DNA of 46,291 bases from Saprospiraceae bacterium (GTDB taxonomy: Bacteria > Bacteroidota > Bacteroidia > Chitinophagales > Saprospiraceae). The notes beneath the pieces were generated by a model. That model was not told the origin of the DNA and made no database searches. It saw only the letters and a program-made list of their open reading frames with translations. Of this stretch, positions 33,161-41,097 are shown piece after piece. Both the position numbers and the translations under genes were made by a program. Position 1 is the stretch's first letter. Every line of letters begins with the position of its first letter. The DNA lies in assembly GCA_020629965.1 (NCBI GenBank), contig JAHDCG010000004.1, positions 46,097 to 92,387 of the forward strand, in the 5' to 3' direction.

Positions 33161-34858
33161 CTAAGTTTCCTCGATTTTCCGATTGATGCGCGCCGCATTA
33201 CCGCCCGCTTCCATTGCCTTTTTCCACTGCGTAACCGCACCGGCGGAGTCACCGTTTTTCAGCAAAGCATCACCGTATTTTTCCAAAATCAGCGGGTTGT
33301 CGTAAGTCATATTTTCCGCAGCTTTAGCATACCAAGCTGCGGCATTTTTATAATCTTTTTTCGCCAAAAAGACGGCGGCGTAAGCGGCTTGCGCTTCGGC
33401 ATTATCGGGTTTTAAATCAGTCGCTTTCTTTGCGATTTTTTCCGCTTCTCCCAAATTTTCGTTTTGCTCCGCTAAAAAAGCCGCGTAGCCCGTCAGGGCA
33501 TCCGTACCCTGCGCGTTCATTTCGATGGCTTTCTGAAAGGCGGAGTGTGCTTCTTTCGGCTTGCCGGAAGCCGCATATTGCTTACCGCTTTCCGTCAAAA
33601 TGCCGTATTCCAAAGGCGGATTGTTGAAAGACATCATTTTCGCCTGTTGCAGCGCACTGAGCGCGTCGGCGGGCTTACCGTTACGACCGTAGCCGACGGC
33701 ATTAAGCAGGTGTATGCTGCCTTGATTCGGGAAAACGTCGAGCGCATCTTCCGAGCGGGCGAGCAATTCTTTGTTTTTACCGGTATCTTTTAATGCCGTC
33801 AAATACTGCTCCCAAACGGGCAGCACGGTTTCGTTGCGCTCGATGGTCTGCTCGTATTTTTCGACGGCTTTGGCTTTGCGATTTGTATAAAAATAAAGGT
33901 CGCCGGCGATACTGTACGCCTTCGCGTCGTCGTGGGTTTCTTCCAAAATCGCGGACAACTCCAATAATTCATCCGCCAAAAACTTATCTCCCGTATCGGC
34001 TACCTGCTGAATGAGCGGAATGATTTGTACGATTTTAGCATCAATCGCCAATTCCGGATTGGCGAAAGGGGCTTTGAGTGCGGACAAATATTCGGTATCG
34101 TTGCCGGTCGGCTGCTTGTCTTCCGCGAGAGCAATCAGCGCATCCGCATCTGTCGGGTTTTTGCCGATGATATATTCGTAAACCTGTTTGGCTTTGTTTT
34201 TTTGCCCGTTTTGCTCGTAAAAGCCCGCCAAAAAATGACGGTAGTCCAAGTCCTGCGGGTATCTTTCTACCAAGCGTAAAATTTCTTTTTCCGCATTTTT
34301 TTCGTCGCCCAAACCGAGATACAGCGTATGCCGACGGCGTGTCAATTCCTCGTTGATGCCGCGTTTTTGTTCCAAAGCATCGTAAACTTTCAATGCGTCT
34401 TTCGGTTGATTGGCGCGGACTAAAAAGTAGGCTTGTTTGTAATAATAGTAGTCGTTATCGGGGTGCGCGGCGACTAATTCTCCGTAGAGTTCGGCTGCGG
34501 CATCATCGTTTCCGGCTTTTTGGTAAAGGTCTCCGAGTTGCTTTTTGTACCATTCGTTGGCAGGGTCGGCGGCGACGGCGGCTTTTGCGGCTTTTATCGC
34601 GGCGAGGTTATCTTCTTTTGCGTCGTAAATGCGCGATAACTCGAACTGCACGGCGGCGGCGGCTTCGGGTTCTTTCAGCAATTCTTTGTACATCGCAATC
34701 GCCTCATCGACTTTGCCTTTTGCTAATTCGCCGCCCGCTGCAATAAATTTGGCTTCGATTTGATAATAGGCTTCCGATTTGCGATTGTCGTTTTGCGCGG
34801 CGACGGTAAAAGTCAGCGCGAAAAGAGCGAAAGCGGATAAGATATATTTGAGTTTCAT
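33161..34858 (-). CDS. Secreted TPR-repeat protein
   Basis: A 565-residue exported protein with a signal peptide (MKLKYILSAFALFALTFTVAAQ, cleavage at about 22). The rest is almost entirely tetratricopeptide repeats, visible as repeated A-x-x-x-Y and P motifs (for example DDAAAELYGELVAAHPDNDYYYY, KAVEKYEQTIERNETVLPVWE and YKNAAAWYAKAAENMTYDNPL). It probably acts as a periplasmic scaffold. The ATG at 34858 starts the signal peptide; an upstream TTG at 34882 would add eight residues. It lies downstream of the ECF sigma gene on the same strand, separated by a structured 368-base gap. Confidence 0.88.
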   Translation of the reverse strand: MKLKYILSAFALFALTFTVAAQNDNRKSEAYYQIEAKFIAAGGELAKGKVDEAIAMYKELLKEPEAAAAVQFELSRIYDAKEDNLAAIKAAKAAVAADPANEWYKKQLGDLYQKAGNDDAAAELYGELVAAHPDNDYYYYKQAYFLVRANQPKDALKVYDALEQKRGINEELTRRRHTLYLGLGDEKNAEKEILRLVERYPQDLDYRHFLAGFYEQNGQKNKAKQVYEYIIGKNPTDADALIALAEDKQPTGNDTEYLSALKAPFANPELAIDAKIVQIIPLIQQVADTGDKFLADELLELSAILEETHDDAKAYSIAGDLYFYTNRKAKAVEKYEQTIERNETVLPVWEQYLTALKDTGKNKELLARSEDALDVFPNQGSIHLLNAVGYGRNGKPADALSALQQAKMMSFNNPPLEYGILTESGKQYAASGKPKEAHSAFQKAIEMNAQGTDALTGYAAFLAEQNENLGEAEKIAKKATDLKPDNAEAQAAYAAVFLAKKDYKNAAAWYAKAAENMTYDNPLILEKYGDALLKNGDSAGAVTQWKKAMEAGGNAARINRKIEET

Positions 34859-34925
34859 AAAATTTTTGGTCTGATACAGCAACGAAGAGTTTTTCTGTGG
34901 TCTTGTTGATTGAATTGCGCATACT

Positions 34926-34972
34926 ACTCAAAAGGTGACTTTCCTGCGGGACGAGTAAGTCCCCCTGTGAGT
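34926..34972. repeat. Palindromic element, relative of the one in the BatE-like gene
   Basis: The arms 34926-34941 (ACTCAAAAGGTGACTT) and 34957-34972 (AAGTCCCCCTGTGAGT) pair with three mismatches around a 15-base loop. Each arm matches an arm of the 13194-13246 element. AGTAAC follows its right edge (34970-34975). Confidence 0.7.
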
Positions 34973-34997
34973 AACAGAAATCCGAGTCAACGAAAAA

Positions 34998-35067
34998 AAG
35001 GGACAGCGAAAACTTCTCCCTCCGAAATTATACAATTTTTTCGGAAAGTTGTTTCATCTGTCCCCTT
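34998..35067 (-). terminator. Long imperfect hairpin with U run, possible terminator
   Basis: Outer arms AAGGGACAG (34998-35006) and CTGTCCCCTT (35058-35067) enclose AACTT/AAGTT and TCCGAAA/TTTCGGA pairings. On the minus strand it ends in seven T residues, so it may terminate sigma-gene transcripts 160 bases past the stop. Confidence 0.55.
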
Positions 35068-35074
35068 TTCGGGT

Positions 35075-35091
35075 TTGTCCCGCCGGGACAA
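35075..35091 (+). terminator. Small hairpin followed by T run
   Basis: TTGTCCC-GCC-GGGACAA is followed by GTTTTTTT on the plus strand. No plus-strand gene precedes it closely, so its use as a terminator is uncertain. Confidence 0.4.
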
Positions 35092-35226
35092 GTTTTTTTA
35101 ATTTTAAATCGGAAGAAACGAAGTTTACTTCTATCTCAAAGCGGCACAAGTCCTATTGGCATCTAACGTCTAAAATCTAAAATCTAACGTCTCGCTTCTC
35201 ACACAAGTTACCGATAAACGCCGAAC

Positions 35227-35835
35227 TTATTGCAATTGCAGATTATTCTCCTCCACCATTTTGCGAATATTGATTAAAGCATAACGCATCCGACCGAGGG
35301 CAGTATTGATGCTGACGCGGGTCAGGGCGGCGATTTCTTTGAAACTCATATCAGCATAGTGACGCAGAATAACGACTTCGCGCTGCTCGTCGGGGAGATT
35401 ATCCACGAGTTTGCGGATGCGGTTGTGGGTTTGTGAGCGCATAATTTGCTGCTCGCCGTTGAGGTCGTTTGATTTTAAGACATCGAAAATATCGAAGTCG
35501 TCGGTCGGGCTGAGCGTAGGACGACGCTTATTGCGGCGAAAATTATCCACACACAGGTTGTACGCGATACGCATGACCCACTGGCTGAATTTGCCTTCGT
35601 GGTTATACTTACCGCTGCGCAGGGTATTGATAACTTTGATGAAAACTTCCTGAAATATATCTTCCGCCTTAGCGTCGTCTTTGACGAAAAGGTAGATAGA
35701 AGTGTAGATTTTGTTTTTGTAGCGAGAGAGTAATTCTTCGAATGCTTTCTCGTTTCCGTCGATGTACATCTTGATGAGCGTACTATCGTCCTGTTCACGT
35801 ACAGCAATAGCTGTATTAAGCTGAGTAACTTGCAT
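35227..35835 (-). CDS. ECF-type RNA polymerase sigma factor
   Basis: A 202-residue sigma-70 family regulator with region 2 (about 20-95: NEKAFEELLSRYKNKIY, DAKAEDIFQEVFIKV and FSQWVMRIAYNLCVDNFRR) and region 4 (about 138-195: LPDEQREVVILRHYADMSFKEIAAL plus helix-turn-helix INTALGRMRYAL). It lacks regions 1 and 3, as extracytoplasmic-function sigma factors do. It directs RNA polymerase to a stress or envelope regulon. No anti-sigma gene is adjacent, so control may be transcriptional or by a distant partner. Targets cannot be read from the window. Confidence 0.94.
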   Translation of the reverse strand: MQVTQLNTAIAVREQDDSTLIKMYIDGNEKAFEELLSRYKNKIYTSIYLFVKDDAKAEDIFQEVFIKVINTLRSGKYNHEGKFSQWVMRIAYNLCVDNFRRNKRRPTLSPTDDFDIFDVLKSNDLNGEQQIMRSQTHNRIRKLVDNLPDEQREVVILRHYADMSFKEIAALTRVSINTALGRMRYALINIRKMVEENNLQLQ

Positions 35836-36214
35836 AACTTACACCTTTTTACGGTTGAAAAAAATAATATCGGTAAAAAAAGAAAAAGTGTAAAAGTTAA
35901 ATGCTTATAGATACGTGTTTTGAATGAGAAACGAAATTCGTGATTATATAGGGTATAACCGCGAAAAATTACTTAATGAAAAGAGCGGAGAAAACTGTTT
36001 ATCCGCTTTGATAATTCAAATTTAGGCAAATAATAATTGCCATGCGAATAATGTTAAACAGTTAACATGAATTTAACCGAACAAATACAATATCAGCCAA
36101 TTCGTTAGCAAATGTATAACCTTTGCCGGAAAAGAAAAGTATTTGCACGAGGAATTTTAATACAAAGACTGCACCAAAAGAAAAAAGTTACATTATCACC
36201 CGGGTGTGTGATGG
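35836..36214. other. Intergenic region upstream of the sigma gene
   Basis: This AT-rich stretch lies between the sigma gene start and the carboxypeptidase terminator. CACCCGGGTG near 36198-36207 is a small perfect palindrome. I see no clear TAnnTTTG on the minus strand. Confidence 0.5.
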
Positions 36215-36256
36215 TAAAAATGAAGCCGCGACCGTGAAAATACAGGCGCGGCTTCA
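36215..36256 (-). terminator. Terminator of the M14 carboxypeptidase gene
   Basis: TGAAGCCGCG (36221-36230) and CGCGGCTTCA (36247-36256) form a perfect 10-bp stem, followed by TTTTT on the minus strand, about 20 bases past the stop. Confidence 0.8.
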
Positions 36257-36276
36257 AATTCAAAAAGAAATCACCC

Positions 36277-38655
36277 TTACTTCACCGTCAGCTTTTGCGC
36301 CGCAAAGGTTTCGCCGTTTACACTTACTTCGTAAAAATAAATGCCCGCCGCCAAGTCTGCTACATTTAAACGGTAGCTGTCGCCGCTGAATTTCACTTCG
36401 CGCAGCATTTTACCCGTTACCTCGGTCAGACGTAAATTGCCGTCCTGTACTGCTTCCGAAAAAGTCAAAACCGTGTAGCTTTTTGCCGGATTAGGTGCCG
36501 CCTCTACGGTAAAATTTTTCGCCGTAAAATTATCGACGTCGCTGGTCATATCCGGCGTCAAAATTTCCATATCGTCAAAATAAAAGCCGTCGGCACGCAC
36601 CCCGCCGTCGGAGTACAGCAACCAACGCAGACGGATGCTGTGCTGCTCGCCCGCCGTCAGATACTCGGACAGGTCGATTTTTTCCTGCACCCATTCGAGT
36701 TGCACATCGTCGTAGAGCGGCTCGCCCTCAGCGCCGTCTTGGGCACTAACCCCTTCGTTGGTAAAGTTGCCGCACATCGGCACGTAGGGCCCGCCGTTGA
36801 CACTGATTTGAATTTGAGTATAGTCGTAGTCGTTTTCAATATCCCAACGTGCCCAAAATGACAGAAAAGCGGCTTCCGCCGTACCTAAATCGACCTCCTC
36901 TTCCATAGTTAAAAAGCTCAGGGAATTGTTAGCATAGTTACCGTCGGGAGAGTCGGTGATACTCGACGGGGCGGAGACAAACTCGCTCGTGGTCGTATTC
37001 CACACCTGTGATGACCAATTTTCTAAATCGGAAGCATCGTCCGCAAAGGTCGTTTCGGCGATGAAGTAGGTTTTTGTCAAATTTTGCTCGGCGGCAAAGA
37101 CGCCGTTATCGACGGAGAGGATAAACTCTACCGTTTCGCCGGAAGCAATATCGCCGTCCAAAACATAAGCAAGACTGCCGTTCGCCGTTTCGTTTTGGTT
37201 TAAATTAAAAACCTGCGGCTCGCCGATTACGATTACATTGTCACTGACCGCCGTGAGCGAAACCGTCAGCGCGCCCTCTTGAAAACCCAAACGGCTGATT
37301 TCAAAATCGAGAGTGTTTTCGGTTGTTTCCAACAGGTCGCCCGTCAAATCTTTTACCTGACCGTAGTTCAAAACCAAGTTTGCCGTCGCCAAATTCAGGT
37401 ACATGCAGCTCTTGTTAAACGGGTCGATTTGTGCCTGCGTGGGCCAAAAACCGAAGTTACCGCTGCCGACCTCCGGCGTATAAGCGTAGATTTTCGGCTT
37501 GGTGGTTTGCTCACCGTACATCCAATCATCCGACACACCGTTGACATTATAGCCGACGGTCTCGATGCCGGTGCCGTACACAAAATCGTTTTGCACCGTC
37601 ATTTCTTCCGCAATCGCTTTAAATAATTCATCGTCCGGCGTAGGGGAGTCGTCGTAGCCCCAGGGGTGTATCAGCAGATTGCCGAAGGTGTGGTAATTGT
37701 GTGCGATTTGAAACTCGTGTGCATTGCAAAAATCGCGCACCGCCGAGGTCTCCGGCTCACTGAACGGCGCCGGACCGCGATAGACATTCGAGTTGGTATT
37801 CGGCGAAGAACCGACATCGTTAATGCCCCATTCGTAGCCGTAATTGCGGTTCAAATCCACGCCGAAAGTCCCGTCGCCGTTGTCTCTGCGGTTTTTACGC
37901 CAAAAGCCGCCGCCCTCGGGGTCGGTTTCTTCGTTATACAGATAACCGTCCGGATTAACGACCGGGATGAAGTACATTTCGACGTTGTTTATCAGGTTTT
38001 GCACTTCGGCATCATCCTCGTAATTTTCCAACATATACCACAAAAAGAAAATCATTTGCGAGGCGCTGTTCGGCTCGCGGGCGTGGTGTACGGCGGTGTA
38101 GAGTACTTCGGGTTCGGTGTCTTCGTCGGTCGTCGGGTTGTCGGAAAGACGGAGGTAATAAATCTCGTTGCCCTCGTGCGTCAGTGCGCCGGGAACGGGT
38201 GTTTTTTCGGAGATTAAATTCGGGTACAACTCCGCCATATTATCCAAAACCGCCAACAGTTCGGCGTAAGTATGGTAGCCGCCCATGCTGCCGTAAGTAT
38301 AATTTTCGGGAGTCTCGTATTGGTCGTAAGGCGAGCTGCCGTCGGTGTTACAGTCTTCGTCGCGCCCTTCGGCTACGACCGGGCCGCCCGCTAAATATTG
38401 CGCTTTCATGTCGGGTACGAGAATTTCCGTGCGAAAACCCGCCGCCGTTATCCGAGCGATTTCCGATTGCGAAAAAACGGAGGTAAAATGCTTTGCCGGC
38501 GCGTAATCTCCGTGCGTAATGTCGAAGCCCAAACGCGACAACCGAAACGCCGTTTGCTCTGCCGACAGGCTGACTTTTACTTTGGAATAAATTTCCTGCT
38601 GCGCCTGCACGGTCAATGCGCCGGCTAAGAAAAGGAGAAGGAATAGTTTTTTCAT
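36277..38655 (-). CDS. M14 zinc carboxypeptidase with T9SS sorting domain
   Basis: A 792-residue secreted metallopeptidase. A signal peptide (cleavage near VQAQ, residue 19) and short propeptide precede the M14 catalytic domain (about 120-420): zinc ligands His191 and Glu194 in HAREP, third His in HTFGNLLIHPWG (about 322), catalytic Glu395 in TPEVGSG. After about residue 430 come beta-sandwich modules, including an immune-inhibitor-A-like region (ENWSSQVWN, LSFWARWDIEN), and a C-terminal T9SS type A domain (AAPNPAKSYTVLTF to GIYFYEVSVNG). It would cross the outer membrane by T9SS and trim C-terminal residues from extracellular peptides. Confidence 0.95.
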   Translation of the reverse strand: MKKLFLLLFLAGALTVQAQQEIYSKVKVSLSAEQTAFRLSRLGFDITHGDYAPAKHFTSVFSQSEIARITAAGFRTEILVPDMKAQYLAGGPVVAEGRDEDCNTDGSSPYDQYETPENYTYGSMGGYHTYAELLAVLDNMAELYPNLISEKTPVPGALTHEGNEIYYLRLSDNPTTDEDTEPEVLYTAVHHAREPNSASQMIFFLWYMLENYEDDAEVQNLINNVEMYFIPVVNPDGYLYNEETDPEGGGFWRKNRRDNGDGTFGVDLNRNYGYEWGINDVGSSPNTNSNVYRGPAPFSEPETSAVRDFCNAHEFQIAHNYHTFGNLLIHPWGYDDSPTPDDELFKAIAEEMTVQNDFVYGTGIETVGYNVNGVSDDWMYGEQTTKPKIYAYTPEVGSGNFGFWPTQAQIDPFNKSCMYLNLATANLVLNYGQVKDLTGDLLETTENTLDFEISRLGFQEGALTVSLTAVSDNVIVIGEPQVFNLNQNETANGSLAYVLDGDIASGETVEFILSVDNGVFAAEQNLTKTYFIAETTFADDASDLENWSSQVWNTTTSEFVSAPSSITDSPDGNYANNSLSFLTMEEEVDLGTAEAAFLSFWARWDIENDYDYTQIQISVNGGPYVPMCGNFTNEGVSAQDGAEGEPLYDDVQLEWVQEKIDLSEYLTAGEQHSIRLRWLLYSDGGVRADGFYFDDMEILTPDMTSDVDNFTAKNFTVEAAPNPAKSYTVLTFSEAVQDGNLRLTEVTGKMLREVKFSGDSYRLNVADLAAGIYFYEVSVNGETFAAQKLTVK

Positions 38656-38852
38656 CGGTATTTTTTTAGTTGGTAAAAATCTTTGTTAAAATGGTTGGAG
38701 TGGTTTGACTTGTTAGAATCGTCGGAGTCGTTTCTAAATTTAGAATCGTCTGCCCCCGTCCGCCGTCCACCTTCTAACCGTCCACCGTCAACGCAAAACT
38801 AACAGACTTTACCCACCCGGATTGTCGAAAAAACCTCAATTCCTTCCGTTTG

Positions 38853-39575
38853 TCAAACAGCCGCCGGGTTACTGTTCTTTTTCTGAAAATAATCGCAGTG
38901 GTCGCGCACGACACAAGCCCCACAATTCGGGCCGCGCCAATGACAAACTTTTTGCCCGTGCCGCATAAATCCTTGATGATTATCGAAGACCTGCTGACCG
39001 TTGTAATCTGCGGGCAGATAGCTTTGTAAAATTTTCGCTCCTTTTTCCAAAGTCGCTTTTGCGGGAACAATGCCGAGGCGGGCGGCGACACGCAGGTGGT
39101 GCATATCGACGACGAGGGCAGGCATTTGCAGGCGACTGAAATTGAGAATAGCTGCCGTAGATTTTGCGCCGACACCGGGTATTTCCGCAAGGCGTTTGCG
39201 GGCGGCGGGCACGTCCATGTCCTCCAAGTAATCTAAAGTCAATTCACCCTCGCCCCAATCTTTGACGGTTTGCAGGGCGTTTTGAATGCGCGGTGCTTTG
39301 ACCTCCGGGTAGGTAACGAGTTTGACGGCATCTTCCACGGCAGCGGTCGGTGAGTCGATGACCTGTTGCCAGGTAGGAAAGCGTTCGACCAAAGTATTGT
39401 AAGCGACTTTGGTAACGGGATTTTTGGTGCGGTGTGACAGCAGCGTTTTGACCATTTCGCTGACGGGGTCGCGCTGACTGAAAAAGGCGAAGGGTGCGCC
39501 GTAGTGTGCGTTCAGAATTTTTTCCAAAAGCATGGCTTTGGCGCGGAGGTCGGTGGTGGTGTCGGGTGCGTTCAT
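38853..39575 (-). CDS. Endonuclease III-like DNA glycosylase (HhH-GPD, 4Fe-4S)
   Basis: A 240-residue base-excision repair glycosylase. The helix-hairpin-helix reads IPGVGAKSTAAI with catalytic Lys138, and the catalytic Asp157 is in VVDMHHLRV. The C-terminal cluster C-x6-C-x2-C-x5-C (Cys211, 218, 221, 227) is a perfect 4Fe-4S endonuclease III type loop. It removes oxidised pyrimidines or mismatched bases and may nick the strand. The N-terminal half (SHRTKNPVTKVAYN in place of LSAQ/TD) departs from standard Nth, so it may be one of the Nth-related subfamilies rather than the housekeeping enzyme. Confidence 0.92.
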   Translation of the reverse strand: MNAPDTTTDLRAKAMLLEKILNAHYGAPFAFFSQRDPVSEMVKTLLSHRTKNPVTKVAYNTLVERFPTWQQVIDSPTAAVEDAVKLVTYPEVKAPRIQNALQTVKDWGEGELTLDYLEDMDVPAARKRLAEIPGVGAKSTAAILNFSRLQMPALVVDMHHLRVAARLGIVPAKATLEKGAKILQSYLPADYNGQQVFDNHQGFMRHGQKVCHWRGPNCGACVVRDHCDYFQKKNSNPAAV

Positions 39576-39890
39576 GTCGGTAAAACTTGATATTGAGGCG
39601 GATGTTTGCTGCGCCGACAGATTCGTTTACCGTCAAATTATTGTTAAAGTTATATACGATTTTTTTCGGAATATAATTCGGTGACTTGCTAAGCTGTTGT
39701 TTGACGCGGCTTTAAATATGACTTTTATTTTTGGTATAAACAATCTGTGCCCGTGTTATCTTTTATCGACTTCGACCGGTTTCGCTTTCCCGAAATTCGG
39801 AACGATATTCGTCCTTTATATTACAACTCCCCGCCTCCCTCCGGCAATTTTCCTTCCCGCTTTTTTCGAACAATTAAAACTCATAAATAA
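39576..39890. other. Divergent promoter region
   Basis: This 315-base region lies between the glycosylase and PDZ-T9SS genes. It holds one good plus-strand promoter (39700-39733). The small ORF inside it has no support. Confidence 0.55.
39700..39733 (+). promoter_or_regulatory. Promoter of the PDZ-T9SS gene
   Basis: TTTG (39700-39703) and TATTTTTG (39726-39733) are spaced by 22 bases, within the Bacteroidota range. The start codon is about 157 bases downstream. Confidence 0.55.
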
Positions 39891-40823
39891 ATGACTTACA
39901 AATACTTATGCCTTTTTGCTTTGTACTGCTCCGCTCCTTTTGTGTCTTTGTCGGCACAAGACAGCGATGTGCACCGTGCCTCTTTATACATCACTTACGA
40001 CCTCGAAAACGAGGCGAAAAAGAAAGGACAAATCGCGCTGAAAGGCGACGAGGCTTACAACTTCGATGTAGTCGATTTTTTGCTGAACAGCCGCCGGGAA
40101 AACATTAAAGTATTCCGCAGTGCCTCGCTCGACGGCGAAAAACAGACGTGGACTTTTGACAGTGCAAAAGAACAAAACGCGGAAGGCTGCGCTGCTTATA
40201 AATCCGTGGTGCTCGAAACGGAGGCTTTGCCGTTTTTGGGTGTTTCCGCGAAAGGAAACGAAGATTTTACGGGCGTAGTCGTCACCAAAATCGTAGAAGA
40301 GTCGGCGGCGCAAACTTACGGTCTGCAGGTCGGCGACATCATTAACATGATTGACGGTTACGGCATTTATACTAACTGCGACCTGACCGGTACACTCAAC
40401 GAATTCGAGCCGGGCGACCTCTTGGAAATCGACCTTATTCGTGCCGAAAATCCGCAGACTGTCGAGGTTATCTTAGGACAACGCGCGCACAAAAAAATGA
40501 CTTGGGCACCCGATTGCAGTCCGCAAATCGAAGTGACCGAAGCCGTGATTGCCGCACCCGAAACGACACTCGACTTCACCGTTTTTCCAAATCCGACGAG
40601 CGGAAAAATCAGAGCGGTCTATACTTCCGATACCCGCGAAAATTTACAGTTAACGATAACCGACCTCGCAGGTCGAGTCGTGTACAGCGAAAAAAACGTG
40701 AAATTCAGCGGCTTTTACAGCAACATGATTGACTTGGAAAAATTTGAAAACGGCATTTATTTTCTGAATGTGAAGCAGGGTGAAGAAGTGCAGACGCGGA
40801 AGGTGGTTTTGGAGAAGATTTAG
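39891..40823 (+). CDS. PDZ-domain protein with T9SS sorting domain
   Basis: A 310-residue secreted protein. The signal peptide ends near SLSAQ (residue 22). A middle PDZ domain (about 112-200: FLGVSAKGNEDFTGVVVTKI, SAAQTYGLQVGDIINMIDG) is typical of substrate- or peptide-binding PDZ modules, without a protease domain. The C-terminal 80 residues are a T9SS type A domain (VFPNPTSGKIRAVY to GIYFLNVKQGEEVQTRKVVL). It is predicted to be exported by T9SS and anchored at the surface; its binding partner is unknown. Confidence 0.9.
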   Translation: MTYKYLCLFALYCSAPFVSLSAQDSDVHRASLYITYDLENEAKKKGQIALKGDEAYNFDVVDFLLNSRRENIKVFRSASLDGEKQTWTFDSAKEQNAEGCAAYKSVVLETEALPFLGVSAKGNEDFTGVVVTKIVEESAAQTYGLQVGDIINMIDGYGIYTNCDLTGTLNEFEPGDLLEIDLIRAENPQTVEVILGQRAHKKMTWAPDCSPQIEVTEAVIAAPETTLDFTVFPNPTSGKIRAVYTSDTRENLQLTITDLAGRVVYSEKNVKFSGFYSNMIDLEKFENGIYFLNVKQGEEVQTRKVVLEKI

Positions 40824-40845
40824 GGTTTTTTTTTTAGATTTTTTG

Positions 40846-40886
40846 AAATGCCTTTGCAAAAATTTGTTTTGCAAAGGCATTTTTTT
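40846..40886 (+). terminator. Terminator, left hairpin of the T9SS cassette
   Basis: A perfect 16-bp stem (AAATGCCTTTGCAAAA and complement) precedes a T run. The 12-base arm AAATGCCTTTGC recurs at 45183-45194 in the terminator after the cassette. Confidence 0.85.
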
Positions 40887-41023
40887 AATAAGCTAAGGGT
40901 TTAAAAATAAAATTCTACTTCTACTCAATTCTACAAGTTGAAATTTTGAAGGGAAGTTGCAAGGTATAAAATAGAAGAAGTTTTTTTCTCATATTTAAGG
41001 GGTTGAGTTTTTTTCGTCAGAAA

Positions 41024-41039
41024 ATTGCAAAAATGCAAT
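41024..41039. promoter_or_regulatory. Inverted repeat upstream of the beta-helix T9SS gene
   Basis: ATTGCA-N4-TGCAAT lies 18 bases upstream of the -7 element, about where RNA polymerase or an activator would bind. An operator role is speculative. Confidence 0.35.
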
Positions 41040-41057
41040 AATGTCAAAAAAAATCTA

Positions 41058-41065
41058 TATATTTG
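41058..41065 (+). promoter_or_regulatory. -7 promoter element of the beta-helix T9SS gene
   Basis: TATATTTG matches TAnnTTTG, about 33 bases before the ATG. No TTG is seen at standard spacing. Confidence 0.5.
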
Positions 41066-41097
41066 CTTATCTTTTAATTCATAAAATTTCCTAACCC

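Larger units (their letters stand above)
34859..35226. other. Structured intergenic region between TPR and sigma genes
   Basis: This 368-base gap carries a palindromic element (34926-34972), a long imperfect hairpin with a U run on the minus strand (34998-35067), a 7-bp hairpin with a T run on the plus strand (35075-35091), and a TTAGATTTTAGA-type simple repeat near 35160-35195 that also occurs after the BatE-like stop (about 14005). No ORF is seen. Confidence 0.65.

Noticed and set aside
38774-39190. Overlapping ORF in the endonuclease III-like gene
   Set aside because: It is a frame shadow: the other frame carries the full HhH-GPD and 4Fe-4S motifs.
39697-39894. Small ORF upstream of the PDZ-T9SS gene
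   Set aside because: It overlaps the promoter and the start of the real gene and has no signal or domain.
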